Source: Camillea tinctor (taxonomy: Eukaryota > Ascomycota > Sordariomycetes > Xylariales > Xylariaceae). From it: a stretch of DNA of 64,000 bases. A model generated the notes under the pieces. It worked only from the letters and a program-made list of their open reading frames with translations. It had not been told where the DNA came from and did not search any database. Within the stretch, counting starts at the first letter, position 1; each line of letters starts with the position of its first letter. Where the stretch lies: the NCBI GenBank assembly GCA_022578605.1, contig MU394125.1:62001-126000 (forward strand), read 5' to 3'. Made by a program: the position numbers and the translations under genes. Positions 26,626 through 37,454 of the stretch are shown piece after piece.

Positions 26626-28406
26626 ATGGACTTATTATGGAGGAAAGACGTTCTCTTACAACACGATACCAGGGTGTTCAGATATCGAGATGATAAGAGA
26701 CAGGGAAAGAGTTGTACCACATTATACGCCCGATCCAACGATTTAGTATGTGACTATTACATATTTCCACATGTATACCCAGCCCAGGTCTATGCTAATA
26801 CAGACATAGAAAAGTCCAAGTTGGTTGAAAATATCGGAGAGGAGAATAGCTAGTGAATGGGATGCGTGGTTTACTGAAGTAAGAACCTCTACTTTCGCTG
26901 TGCGGAGAAACACTAGCTGAATAGTCATTGTTAGATAGCCGACTCCCAGGCACTATCTCAAGGAGATTCCATAAGGATCATGTACGTACATCTCGGTTAA
27001 GTTATATAAATCTAAGAAAGAAAGGGATCGAGGGATCGAAGCTTCTCTCCATTCTGCAGTGTACTAACTGCAACATACATGTAGATTATGTCCTCGAGAT
27101 GACTTCGATGGAGATCACTCAGCGATTTTAAAATGCCTACCGTTTTCATCTGAGTCTTTCAATACGATCGCGGAAGGCTTAGAGCTCCATCGCTCGTTAG
27201 CCGTTTTAGTCGAGAGAGGAGTTCCCACGATATCAAGAATACCGTGTTCGCCGCACAAGGTTGGTACGTTAAAGACCGAAAGAAAATCCTCTTGAAACAC
27301 TTGTATGAAAGAAAAGTTATAAGGACTAGTCTCTAACCTATTCGTAGTTTACACCCTTCGAGCCCAACACAATATGGAGGGCGACATGGCCCTGACCATC
27401 ACCTACTTCAAAGGCACAACACCCAACAACGCGACCACAACGACAGCGAAAACCCACGCCATGCTCCTCGGCTGCTCGGACAAGGACACGCAATTCGTGT
27501 GCGATAAGCTCTCTGAAGCGCGGGCCACGGCGTTCTCACCCTTCACACTGATCAAAGCGTTCCTAGAGCTGGAAATGGGGCGGCGGTTCCGGGCTGTGGA
27601 CAAGACGGTGTCGGAGGCGCTGCGGGCGGCGGAGGGGGAGCAGGGCATGTCGAAAAGCGGCAGCTATCCTAATTCATCGGTAGAGGCCTACACTGATACC
27701 TTCATGCTTAAGACGGCACTCGAGGCCTGGAAGGCACAGCTAGTGAAACTTGTCCGTTACTCGGCTAAGGACTTCGTCGGGGAGGGTAGTGTGCACGCTG
27801 ATGACGTGGACCCGAGAGAGTACCTCGAGCAGCTTATTTATGAGTATGATATTAAGATCGCGCACTGCGAGAGGGTGCTGCAGGTCACGTCTTTGACGTT
27901 CCAAATGGTGAGTTTATCCTCCCCTCCCCCCCTCCCCCCTTTTTTGTTTTGGCTTAATACTGCAAAAGATCAGAAGAAACATGGATTCCTTATAGATATA
28001 TACTGATCCAAGGAAATGCCTACAGCAAACGACGGATTTAACAAGACAGGATGGGAGGGAGATGCGGGCCATTGCTTTGCTAACGATGGTTTTCCTACCG
28101 GCCACGTTCGTAGCGGTACGCAATGATTTCGTTTTCTTTTCCTTTTCTACCAAAGTTTCCCCTACCCCTTTAACATCAAACCCCCAATCCAATATCCATG
28201 CTAACAGGAGAGAGAGACACACAACTCAGACGGTCATGGCAGTACCCACGTTCGACTTCCGAACGATCACATCTATACCGCAGTGGTCCATATACCTCGT
28301 GTTGTTCCTGCCCTTGACTGCGGTAGTGCTAGTCGTGTACTTCATCTGGCACCGGTGTCTCGAGAATCGGGATCGGGGGCTGTCTCAGGCGGATATGATC
28401 ATCTGA
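26626..28406 (+). CDS. CorA-like membrane protein (7 exons)
   Basis: Reconstructed exons: 26626-26745, 26810-26878, 26935-26981, 27085-27263, 27348-27907, 28026-28115 and 28230-28406, 413 residues, every junction in frame. Introns are 56-119 nt with GTATGT, GTAAGA, GTACGT, GTGAGT or GTACGC donors. The soluble part has blocks typical of fungal CorA-like proteins (EWDAWFTE, ALTITYF). Two membrane helices follow near the C-terminus: RAIALLTMVFLPATFVA (339-355) and WSIYLVLFLPLTAVVLVVYF (about 374-393). The Gly-Met-Asn signature of true CorA Mg2+ channels is absent between them, as in many fungal members of this family, so transport is not assured. The ATG at 26626 is the first after an in-frame stop. 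Only 1.4 kb separates it from the kinase, same strand. Confidence 0.78.
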
Positions 28407-28874
28407 AGAACCTCCCCATCCCATCTGGAGCATATAGTATATGAAGGAAAGAGAAGAGGTGATATCAAAGACTACTTATGAATACACAGGAATAAACTAA
28501 CGAGATTGGCGGGCTTCCGTATCTTGGATTGCATCCAAATATAAATATCTACATACCTACGTACATACTGTTGACTTGGGGGTTTTGGCAATAGACTTCT
28601 TAATAAACCACGCTTTTCTAGTTCACAAACCTACCGATTCTAAGATAACTTTAGGTTAGTTGAATCTTTAACCTAGGAGTGGAAAGCGCATGAATCACAA
28701 GTGATTATATATATACCTGCTACGAGATCAATATATATAAACATAGATTTAAACAATCCCATCATCCCCTGAGCCGCCGCCGCTGCCGTGTTAATTTGCA
28801 CAGATTATCGCTTCAGCTACCGAGGGCCAAGATACCCAGGGGGCTTATATACTGTAGTTGATCCATAATCCATC
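28407..28874. other. Intergenic region before 5S rRNA gene
   Basis: Presumed 3' UTR of the CorA-like gene and 5S flank. AT-rich with TATATA runs near 28707-28737; no gene seen. Confidence 0.5.
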
Positions 28875-28993
28875 ACGTACGACCATAGGATCTGTAATGC
28901 ACGGGGTCCCGTCCGCTCCCCCATAGTTAAGCCAGATGCCGCCGGATTAGTAGTTGGGTCGGTGACGACCAGCGAATCCCCGGTGTTGTACGT
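28875..28993 (+). rRNA. 5S ribosomal RNA gene (dispersed copy)
   Basis: 119 nt matching the ascomycete 5S layout. It opens ACGTACGACCATAGGA, has CCCGTCCGCTC, the internal promoter segment AGTTAAGCCAGATGCCG, then TTAGTAGTTGGGTCGGTGAC, CCAGCGAATCCC, and ends GTTGTACGT. The first and last nine bases pair completely (one G-T), forming helix I. A TTTT run at 28993-28996 and a TTTTT soon after are Pol III terminators. 5S genes outside the rDNA array, as single scattered copies, are the rule in Neurospora and other Pezizomycotina. Compared with the Neurospora-type sequence as I remember it, helix I differs by a paired change (A-T to G-C), which suggests a functional gene or variant type. Confidence 0.9.
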
Positions 28994-28996
28994 TTT

Positions 28997-31900
28997 AGAT
29001 TTTTGATTCTTTTTCTTCTTCTTTTTATACCCCTTTTTCTATTTTATCATGATTATTATTTAATCAGCATTTTGCTCAATTCATTATTACTGCTTTATCA
29101 CTACCTTAGGAGTGCATATGTTCGTACGAGTCTTACCCAGGAACTCAAACATACTAGGGGATAGAGAGAGATTAATATATAATATCAGCAAACAAGAGCA
29201 TTGGCGCGCGTTCCCCTCTTTCGTCTCCTCTTTGGTTCCAAATACTCTACATAAGATTAAAATAAGCGAATGCTTCTCTGTCATATATAATAAACCCAAG
29301 CAAGAAGGTCCATCACGATAAACTTAGCTACATTCCTTACTGCACAACGTACATTGCACGAAAGTAGTTAACCTAGTACACGCGCGCTCTAGAAGACCGG
29401 GAAATTTGATTACATGCGTTAGCTGCGTAACACTACCAACCAAAGAATTCACAGGGTAGGGTCCTATCCAGGTTAAGTAGATAATTTATACCATGTTTAC
29501 CATACCGAAAAGTCCTATTGACATACCGAACATACTTACTACCTATTAAAAAAGAGGTAGAGGAAAGACACAATAAGCCAGTTCGTACTCAGTTATTAGT
29601 ATGTAGCTGCCCGTAAGCACGCCATGTCAGCTTGAGCGGGTGTAAATGGAAGGGAAGAAGTGGAAACGAGGCAGGAACCCGCTAAACCTCGACTTATTCT
29701 AAGGACTTCTACTATAGTGGTTCGCTGTAAGCTTTGGCGCAGCACGCCGCCGTTGAACAGAAGCTGAACTGGAAAGCCTCGCGCTAAATGATACAAAGAG
29801 AAAACGAATTGGCCCCCACACCCCGCTGTTTAGGTTCAGCGCGTCGATCTATTCTGTAAGGTGGAGACGGAGATCAATGGGATAGGGGGTATGTACTCCT
29901 TGGTCTAGGTACTTATACCTACAGATAGCACCGTATCTGGGTAGTTACTTATAAGTGCTGGCTCATCCATCGCTCGTTCCTATAGGATAGGTAGCTAAGT
30001 TCAAAGCAGTATCAATCGTGTATTGGTCTGGGTAGAAGAACCTAACCTATTTTTCGTATTGTAGTGGGTAGGAATGGAGGGGAAGTCAGCCCCGGCTACG
30101 ACTAGGTAGTTAACCTGTGGCATGAATATAAATAGGTATGCGCCTAGGCAGGGCGCAGAAGGTTACAATAGACTCTGATTAGTTTTAATTTCCGACCAGC
30201 TTTGCTCACCTAACCTAGGAGAATCAACTTATTGTTTCCTAGTGTATAGAGCAACTCTGGAAACTAGCTTATATACTTGCCCATTCGAGTGATCTCAGCT
30301 GGAATGTAATTAGCTGACAGGCGGATATGTTTACCCTAGGTCTTATAAACAACGTCCTTCCGAGATAATCTTGCAATCTTATATTTTCCATGTAAAGAAG
30401 GCAGGTAGAGAAGAAATGAGAAGTAAGAAAAAATGATAGAGAGAACCGTATCTATTGTCTTGTTCTTCTCCCCTTTGCCTTTCTCATTTTGAGGCCGATG
30501 ATAAACCTTCCACTCGCGAATAATGAGAATACCTAGGGTCCAGGCACAAGGCGCGAGGATGGCACATGTTCGTTCGTTTAGTCCACCTTACATTTTGCTT
30601 TTGACAGTGATATTTATTCGTCTTTCTCTCTAGACTGCAGGAGCAAGAATTTACGTCGTGCATTTACGAGCGGGGCCGAGAGGATGAGGATGTCGTTCGT
30701 TTGTCGGACCCATAGAAATCTCGTGAAATAACTAAATCCATTCTTCACGCCTAGCGGCTTAAAAATATACCTATGTGTGTACGTTGCTGACAAGCTAGAA
30801 GCCAGACCACATACTTTATGTATTTTATAAACTACACGTCCAATGTTGTTAATCAACCGACGGGGATTGAAATAAAAATGAAAAAGTTAAACCTGGGTTG
30901 TTTTTTCATAGGCAAGGAATAGACGAGACAATAGTACGCTCGCTAAGAGCTCTCTCTCTAGGAGCCCAGCCAACAATTCGGAACCGGGATTTGAACTTTG
31001 ACAGGAATGGATCTCTTGGGTAGGAGAAGGATTCGGGTAATAAAACGTGACGGGTTATCCTGTGTTGGCGTAGTATCTCGCATCCTACCCATTTCCTCGC
31101 TTTTCCTTTCGCTCTCCATCCTCCTAGCAGGCAAAGGAGAAAAAAAAGACAAAAGTGAACAGAGGACGAAAGTGAATAGAGAAAAATCCAATCCAGCTCG
31201 GACAATGTAACAGCATCATGAAGTATGAACATGAGGAACACCCTTGGTTCGGAGAGAAGGCTTTCCGAGAAAAGGACCATGCAGCCCCCTCTCTGCCACG
31301 CGAGAGAGAGCCGCGTTTATTGGATTTGGGATTTCTCGTCATGTCATCGTTGGTTCGCTTGAGATCCGATGGGAATGAATAAGACATGGGTTTATTGGGG
31401 AGGGGTACATACTACATGCAGCGGCTCACAGGTACATACATAGCCTGCATACATACATAGGTTACATACATACCAAACTTACATGCTCCAGGTAGCGAAC
31501 CTTTCACTCTCTCTGCCCCAGCCGCGCATAAGGTACAACCGATAAGATCATGCTCACGTTCTCTAACACCATGATCAGAAGAGAAGAAGAAGAATAAGAA
31601 AAAAAATGCTTTACCTAGTGTACATGTCACGCATCGACATGATCACGGCGTAGTAGCCGCCGTGGTTTTCTCATGCTAAGGACAGGGGGGAAATAGAAAG
31701 TATCAGGAAGAAGAGAAGGAAAAAAAAGATATGGGAACTTGCAAATGGCGTGCGTATGTGTGCAAGTATGTACATAAGTTGACCGATGAGGTCGAGTATT
31801 ACATGCTTGCCATTCGTTTACTCGGAGCTGTCACCTCACATTACTTTTCTCTCTCCACGTCTTCCTTCCACACTGCATACATACCCTAGAACCGCTCCCT

Positions 31901-32886
31901 CGCCAGGTAAGAATCCTTGACAAGCGATACACCATACACAGATACGCCGCATACCCCGAGTATAACAATAAGAAAAAAAAAAAAGCAAGGCTCTCGCTCA
32001 CTCATCAGGCTAGTGATCCTAGTCAGGCACCCTTCCCTCCCTTCCCTCCCTTCCCTCCTGCACCCCCGGTCTCGATCCCATACCCCTGCTCGCCTTGCAT
32101 GTGTGATATGCGTCTGTGTAAGTGCGCGCGCGTGTGTACCACATACACACTTCCTAGCATACATGACATACATTACATGCGATTTCGAGCTAAAGCAAGC
32201 AGCAAAGCTCAGGAACCGAAGCGAAGAGAGGGGGGGAGGGGCGAGAAGGAGGAGGAGAAGGAAGAGAAAGAGAGAGAAAGAGACGAAGGGGGGGAGAAGT
32301 TTAATTATTTGTTGGTTCGAAGGGGGGGTTTTTTTTTCCCTTATTACATACATATTGACATACATGCATCTAGTTGACGTGAGTGTGTGCCTTCGACCAG
32401 GGTGGTAAAGCGTGAGTGAGTAAGTGAGTCGACTCTTTTTCTTCTTCTTTCTCTCTACCTGATTATCTCTGCTTTCGTTGTTCATACCACTGCTATCCTC
32501 ACCTAACAGACGAACTGTCATCTTTGCGGCCCATTCAACTTTTTTTTCTTGCTTTTCGCTACCTCTTCATTGGTGCGACGCACGGCGGTCGGGTTGTGTA
32601 TACCTCTATGATACTGCAGCCGCTTTATGCAAGTTGATCCCTCCGGGTAGCTCATCGGTGATTGTTTCTTCTCGTGGAACAACTGTTGTCTTGTTGGAGA
32701 AGAGAGCCTGATACGCACCTGGTATTGGCCTTCTTATTGGAATCGATCAATCAGGACTTGCTCGAGCCTTGTTTCCCTCGAGCCTGACACCCATTCATTT
32801 CTTCTTTCTTTTTAAGCCTGGCCTCCCTTTTTGGTTTCCATAATGTTTAATGTCTTTTCTTCCAATTGTTCCGTTTCACCTTCCAA
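28997..32886. other. 3.9 kb gene-free region
   Basis: No protein-coding or RNA gene recognised. Frames of 124 aa (30906-31280, minus) and 211 aa (31886-32521, minus) are hydrophobic, low-complexity translations of simple-sequence DNA. ACATACAT repeats occur at 31430-31490, purine-rich tracts at 32220-32300, and a G-quadruplex-type tract at 32030-32058. The final 300 bases are pyrimidine-rich and probably serve as the kelch gene promoter. Confidence 0.55.
32030..32058 (-). repeat. CCCTTCCCTC tandem tract (minus-strand G-quadruplex motif)
   Basis: A perfect alternation of CCC with TT and T spacers gives six GGG runs separated by one or two A on the minus strand. It is a strong G4 consensus and also a mirror-symmetric polypurine tract able to form triplex DNA. 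Confidence 0.8.
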
Positions 32887-34865
32887 ATGAAGGGCCGGTG
32901 CTCCCCTTTCGCGCTTCTTGTGGTACTGGGAAGCCTCGGAAGATTGATATGTGCAGAGCGCCTCGGTAGCCGTGGCGTCGATAATCCCAGCCCCGACGAC
33001 TTCGTCCGACGTTCAGGGCACTCAGGTTAGACAAACAATCAATACCCCATTGTAGGAAGCCTTAGCTATAAATATCAGAGTCTAATAATGAGTTAAGTCG
33101 CGGTGATCGGAGACTTTGTCTATATAGATGGGGGCGAGGTTTCGTCCCGAATCAATGGCAGTGACCCGAGTACCAGTCCTTATGATGCCGGTAAGTCTAT
33201 TTCCTAAATGTATGGAATATCCGTCTCTAAACAAAAGGACAGTAAATACAACTCTTTCCCTCAGCTTGAAAGAATCATGGACCAATGATACGGTTGAACT
33301 GCGATCTATCCCTAAGACGGCGCCGTTACTGAATAACCAGATATATTGGACCGACCTTACCACGAGCAGCCTGTATGCTTGGGGTGGCATGACAAACACT
33401 GAGTTGTCACCTACCAATGAAATATGGCGATTTGGCGCCGATGGCGAGGGTGGCGGCACATGGTCACAGGTTACACAGCAAGATTATCTGGATTTTTCGA
33501 AACTGGTGCGCTCTACCGGCGCTGCTTTTACCCAGAGCCGGGATAGGGGTTATGCTCTCGGCGGAGAGGCGACGTCGACGACAGATAGTAGCATTCAAAA
33601 ACAGACACCGGGATACGCTTTACCAGGACTTGTCTCGTACGACTTTCGGACGGGCCAATGGTCCAACAGCTCCTCGGCGTCGTACGGGGGATATGGAACA
33701 AGTTTGAACGGCCGGGCCGAGTATGTGCCGTACGGTTCTAACGGGTTGCTTCTATTCCTTGGAGGTGCTGAAACACCAATTGACGCAACAAATGAGACTA
33801 TAGTGCAGGTAAACTGGAACACCGTAACGTTGTTCGACCCAACAACACAAAGTTGGTACCAACAAAGCACGACGGGCTCACGGCCACCAACGATGGAAGG
33901 GGCTTGTAGCGTTGGTGTACAGGGGCCCAATGACACATATGAAATGTAAGTCTTATCGGAATAAGTTTATAATGATTTTGGGCGAGAAAATGAGTTAACG
34001 AACTAGCTATAGATTCATATATGGTGGCGTGTCAGATCAGATCCAAGCAACTTCCTCTGACGTACACGTGCTCTCTTTGCCCGGTTTTGTCTTCTTCAAG
34101 AGTCCATCAAGTGGCGCTCCACGATCCGATCATAAATGTGTGGTAGTTGGCAAGGGGAAACGACAATTTCTTAGCGTGGGAGGCGTCGATGGCGAATTCA
34201 GGAACCACACATCACCTACCACAGCAGATCCGTGGAAACAGGGCCTCGGCATTTACGATATGAGCGAGATGCGATGGACTAACTCGTTTGACCCAGATGC
34301 TGAAGATTATGTAAGCCCGGTTGTTGTGAATGAATGGTACGCGCATGGTGGATTGCGGAATATGCGTTGGGACAATGATAGGCTTAGAGATCTATTTGTC
34401 AATGGTTCAACTGTTACCGGAGACGAGGGTACTTCAGCGGATAGTACTACGAACTCGATACCAACCAGTACTATAGTTGGGAGCGCTGTAGGTGGCGTGG
34501 TAGGTGCCGTTGCTATTGGTGCCGTGGTGCTTTGTATCATAAGAAGGCGCCGAGGACAGCACACAGAGCGAGAGAGCACCATAGATGACGGAATACCCGA
34601 ATATAGACCAGAGCCCTGGCCGAAAGATGGGCGTGACTTGCAGTCGCCCATGTCCGGATTTACCGATGGAACGGCTGTGGAAGTGAGTAGGATTTGGGGA
34701 GAAGAGCACCCAGCCGAGGAAACAGAGAGCAGAGGAGAGCTACCAGGTTGTGAAGTCGGCAAGAGAGGATCGCCAAGCCCCGTCGTGATAGAAGGGACAT
34801 ACGAGCTACCCGCCCCAGTTGAGCTCCCACGATCCGAGTTACCAGATCGGAAATACACTAGTTAA
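32887..34865 (+). CDS. Type I membrane kelch-repeat protein (4 exons)
   Basis: Exons 32887-33025, 33098-33190, 33243-33945 and 34013-34865 give 595 residues in one frame. A signal peptide (FALLVVLGSLGRLICA) starts the protein. The ectodomain has kelch-like beta-propeller blades: VYIDGGEV, SLYAWGGM, GYALGGEA, LLLFLGGAE, IFIYGGV, FLSVGG. Many Asn-x-Ser/Thr sites occur. One transmembrane helix (about residues 464-488, VGGVVGAVAIGAVVLCII) is followed by RRRRG as a stop-transfer signal and an acidic, Pro-rich cytoplasmic tail of about 105 residues. Fungal proteins of this build sit at the plasma membrane or cell surface; their ligands are mostly unknown. Intact as read. The third exon uses a TAAATAC start after an ACAG acceptor; other nearby AGs give immediate stops. 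Confidence 0.85.
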
Positions 34866-35297
34866 TATATTGTTTATTAGTAGTACTTTGGATACCATAG
34901 CAGAAGTATAAATCATGCTGCAGAATGCTGAAAAGTGGCCCTTTCATTTTTTGCTTTGGTAGTCGTAAGCTGTGGGAAGTGAGGTTGAATATAACGTATG
35001 AGCTACCCCTTGACGGCCTCTGATTCGAGATATGATAAATATTGATGGTCTTCACTTCCCTCCAGAAGTAAAAGCGTAATGGAAAATGTCTGGTGGCTCG
35101 TGATGAGCTATAAATAGCAGATAGAGCCTTGGTGTAGCCTTGCCTGTTGTGCGTGTCCCTATGCAATCCCTCGCCCAACAGCGCATATTGACGCTGCGAA
35201 CGGTGATGCCGATTGCTGTAGACCCGGGTTGGTTGGCCCCTCTGTTTTGTGAAAGGGTGTGGGCATGTAAATATTGAACCAATAGCGCCAACGTCCA
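34866..35297. other. Convergent 3' intergenic region
   Basis: Lies between the convergent ends of the kelch gene (plus) and FYV7 (minus); presumed overlapping 3' UTRs. No gene seen. Confidence 0.5.
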
Positions 35298-36030
35298 TCA
35301 CTTGCCATCTGTGACCATCCTCTTCACCTTCTCAAGCAATAACCCGCTTTCCCGGCCTAGCTTGCGCTGGCCATCTCTTCCCGGCTTTCGCGCCTTTGCC
35401 ACGGCCTTTCTGAATCTTTCGCGCTCTTTGGTCTTGCGTTCCCGTTCAGCATTCCTTTTTTCTATTTCTTGGGCTCTCGCCTCGGCTTCAGCCTTCTTGC
35501 GCTCGGCATCCGCTACCGCTTTGTCAAAGTAACCGGGGCGCCGCGGTTTCTGCTTGCGGCGACGAGGGGGTCGTTCGCCGTCGGTGGTGTTGTGTGGTGG
35601 TGAGGGTGGAGGGGCTTCGTCATCATCGAGCATAGCTTGCCGGTCGGGATGGATTTTCGGGGATGGTGGTGCTTCTGCAGCAGCATCTTCACCCCCTTCA
35701 GTTTCCGAGGTAGTGGTGGTAACGGTGGTAGTGACGGTAATGGCAGGCTTCGTAGATGTTTGTGCTAATTCGGCAGCTTGTATCTTCTTGTAGGCCTTCT
35801 TCACCTTGGCCTTATGGATCAGATCTTTCTTTATCTTGTCGACTATGTTATGTCAAAAGGTTAGATCTCATGATGCGACGAATAACTCAGCTGGAGTCAA
35901 GATGAACTGTACCTTTTCTTTTCCAAGGACCATCTGGTAAATTGCCAGGTCCTACCCGGAAACCCTTTCGTGGCTTTTTTGTGACTGAACTTTCGGCATC
36001 TTCTGAATCAAGGGGTCTTTTAGGTGCCAT
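35298..36030 (-). CDS. FYV7: rRNA-processing protein Fyv7 (2 exons)
   Basis: Minus-strand exons 36030-35913 and 35842-35298 encode 220 residues; the intron starts GTACAG and ends TAG. The N-terminus has the family core KGFRVGPGNLPDGPWKRK followed by KIKKDLIHKAKVKKAY. A Thr/Glu/Ala/Pro-rich linker comes next, then the basic C-terminal block RRPGYFDKA, a Glu/Arg/Lys helix (ERERKTKERERFRKAVAKAR) and KPGRDGQRKLGRESGLLLEK. This matches the Fyv7/TAP26 rRNA-processing family (Pfam rRNA_processing), a nucleolar factor needed for 35S pre-rRNA processing at the 18S side. Highly basic overall. It is divergent from the Atos-like gene, separated by 1.4 kb. Confidence 0.9.
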
Positions 36031-37454
36031 TTTGTGTGAGGTAGTGATGGGTTGATTGGTGATTGCTGGCGCAAAGAAGTGATTGAAGGGGAAGATTTTG
36101 GATAAGATGAAGAGAAGAAAAAATAGGTGTTAGATAAGAAGCTTGAAAATGTTTATCGATAAAGAGGAGTAGCTGGGGACTGCTATGTAGTACATGTATG
36201 ACAAGGATATAACTGCATGTAATGTACCTAGTCGTACAGATCCGCAGTGTACCTATGCTTAGTGGAGTTAAAACAACATGCTGCTATATGCATGAACTGT
36301 TTTATCACTATTAGTTGAATATGCCTCGAAAGCATGTTGTTTGGAGATGGGTTTTCTTTTCAAGGAAGATTTAATAGCTCGGTACGTACACTACATACGT
36401 AGCCTTCTAACCTACGTTAATAAAGTTATCCCAGTTTTAATTACCTTGGCCCTCAAGGTTATGCTGTACATCGTATTTTATTACCTAGTTTAGTATCGGT
36501 ATCGATGTTAGTAACCCCCCTTGTAACAGTATCACCTCACTTTTTTATTCTTATTCATCTTTTTTTATTCCTAAAACGGGATAACATCCATATCTATTAA
36601 CCTAGGTTAAGTAACTTAGTACTACGTACATTAATAAGGTCCTATTATCTCATCTTGCCTTACCTTGCCTCGTCTTTTCTTTTTCTCTTCCCTTTTCCAA
36701 CTCTTTTTACTCTGAGGCAACCGATTTCAAATTTCTTTCAGTTCTCTTTTCTTTTTCTTTTTACACTAACCTATTACTTGCAGAAGAGATCTATTGAAAC
36801 CATTCTATAAGAAAAAAAAAACCTAAGAAGAGGAAGAAGAAACAAGACCTACTCCATTCCCAGCCCACCCACCAATCTTCTACCAATCCACCATCCACCA
36901 CCCACCATCCCACACACACCACTCTCACTATTAAAACCCCCACTCTCATTGATGTGTTCTCAGTTGTGCCCGCTAATTATGACGCCGAGTGCGTTTTAGA
37001 GCTTGGCCTAAGAGGCTTGCACGGGTTCAGATGACGGTACGAGCGTTCCACACGCTTGATTTCTTTCCCATTTCAACATTACACTCATAAATGATGAGTT
37101 GGTCTGAACCCGGGTACAGTACAGTAGTGGGAAATCGGAAATCCCAAAGTCGGAATTTCAAAGTCAGAATCCAAAATTTCTCTTTGTTGAACCAGGTGGA
37201 TGCTTACTATTTTTTTTATTCTGGTCTGATCTTGTCGCCTGATCCAATCCAGTCCAATCCAATACTTAGCCAACGAGTCATCTCTGGCTGCTACAGTTAG
37301 CGAGGGAGAAAAAGGAAAGGAAACGAAAAGGAACTGAAGTTGATGCCAAACTGAACCACGGCATCACTTTACTTTACTTTACTTCACTTTCACTTCACTT
37401 TCATTTTTTCGGCCGATATTTGACTCAACCCGTGATATCTGTACAAATGCTGCC
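36031..37454. other. Divergent promoter region FYV7 / Atos-like gene
   Basis: Shared upstream region of two divergent genes. It contains CT/T-rich tracts (36640-36780), CACC/ACCATCC repeats (36860-36920), TTTACTTTACTTTACTTCACTTTC repeats at 37366-37402, and a CCTAGGTT motif at 36600. No coding region recognised. Confidence 0.5.

Noticed and set aside
30980..31060. B-box-like sequence (GTTCAAATCCC on minus strand) suggesting a tRNA
   Set aside because: No T-stem pairing, no A-box at a suitable distance and no acceptor stem.
30906..31280. 124-residue hydrophobic minus-strand frame
   Set aside because: Overlapping frames on the same strand and no recognisable motif; probably chance.
31886..32521. 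211-residue minus-strand frame
   Set aside because: Amino-acid make-up is that of simple-sequence DNA (Leu/Phe/Ser and Arg/Glu blocks) and the plus strand is equally open; no domain character.
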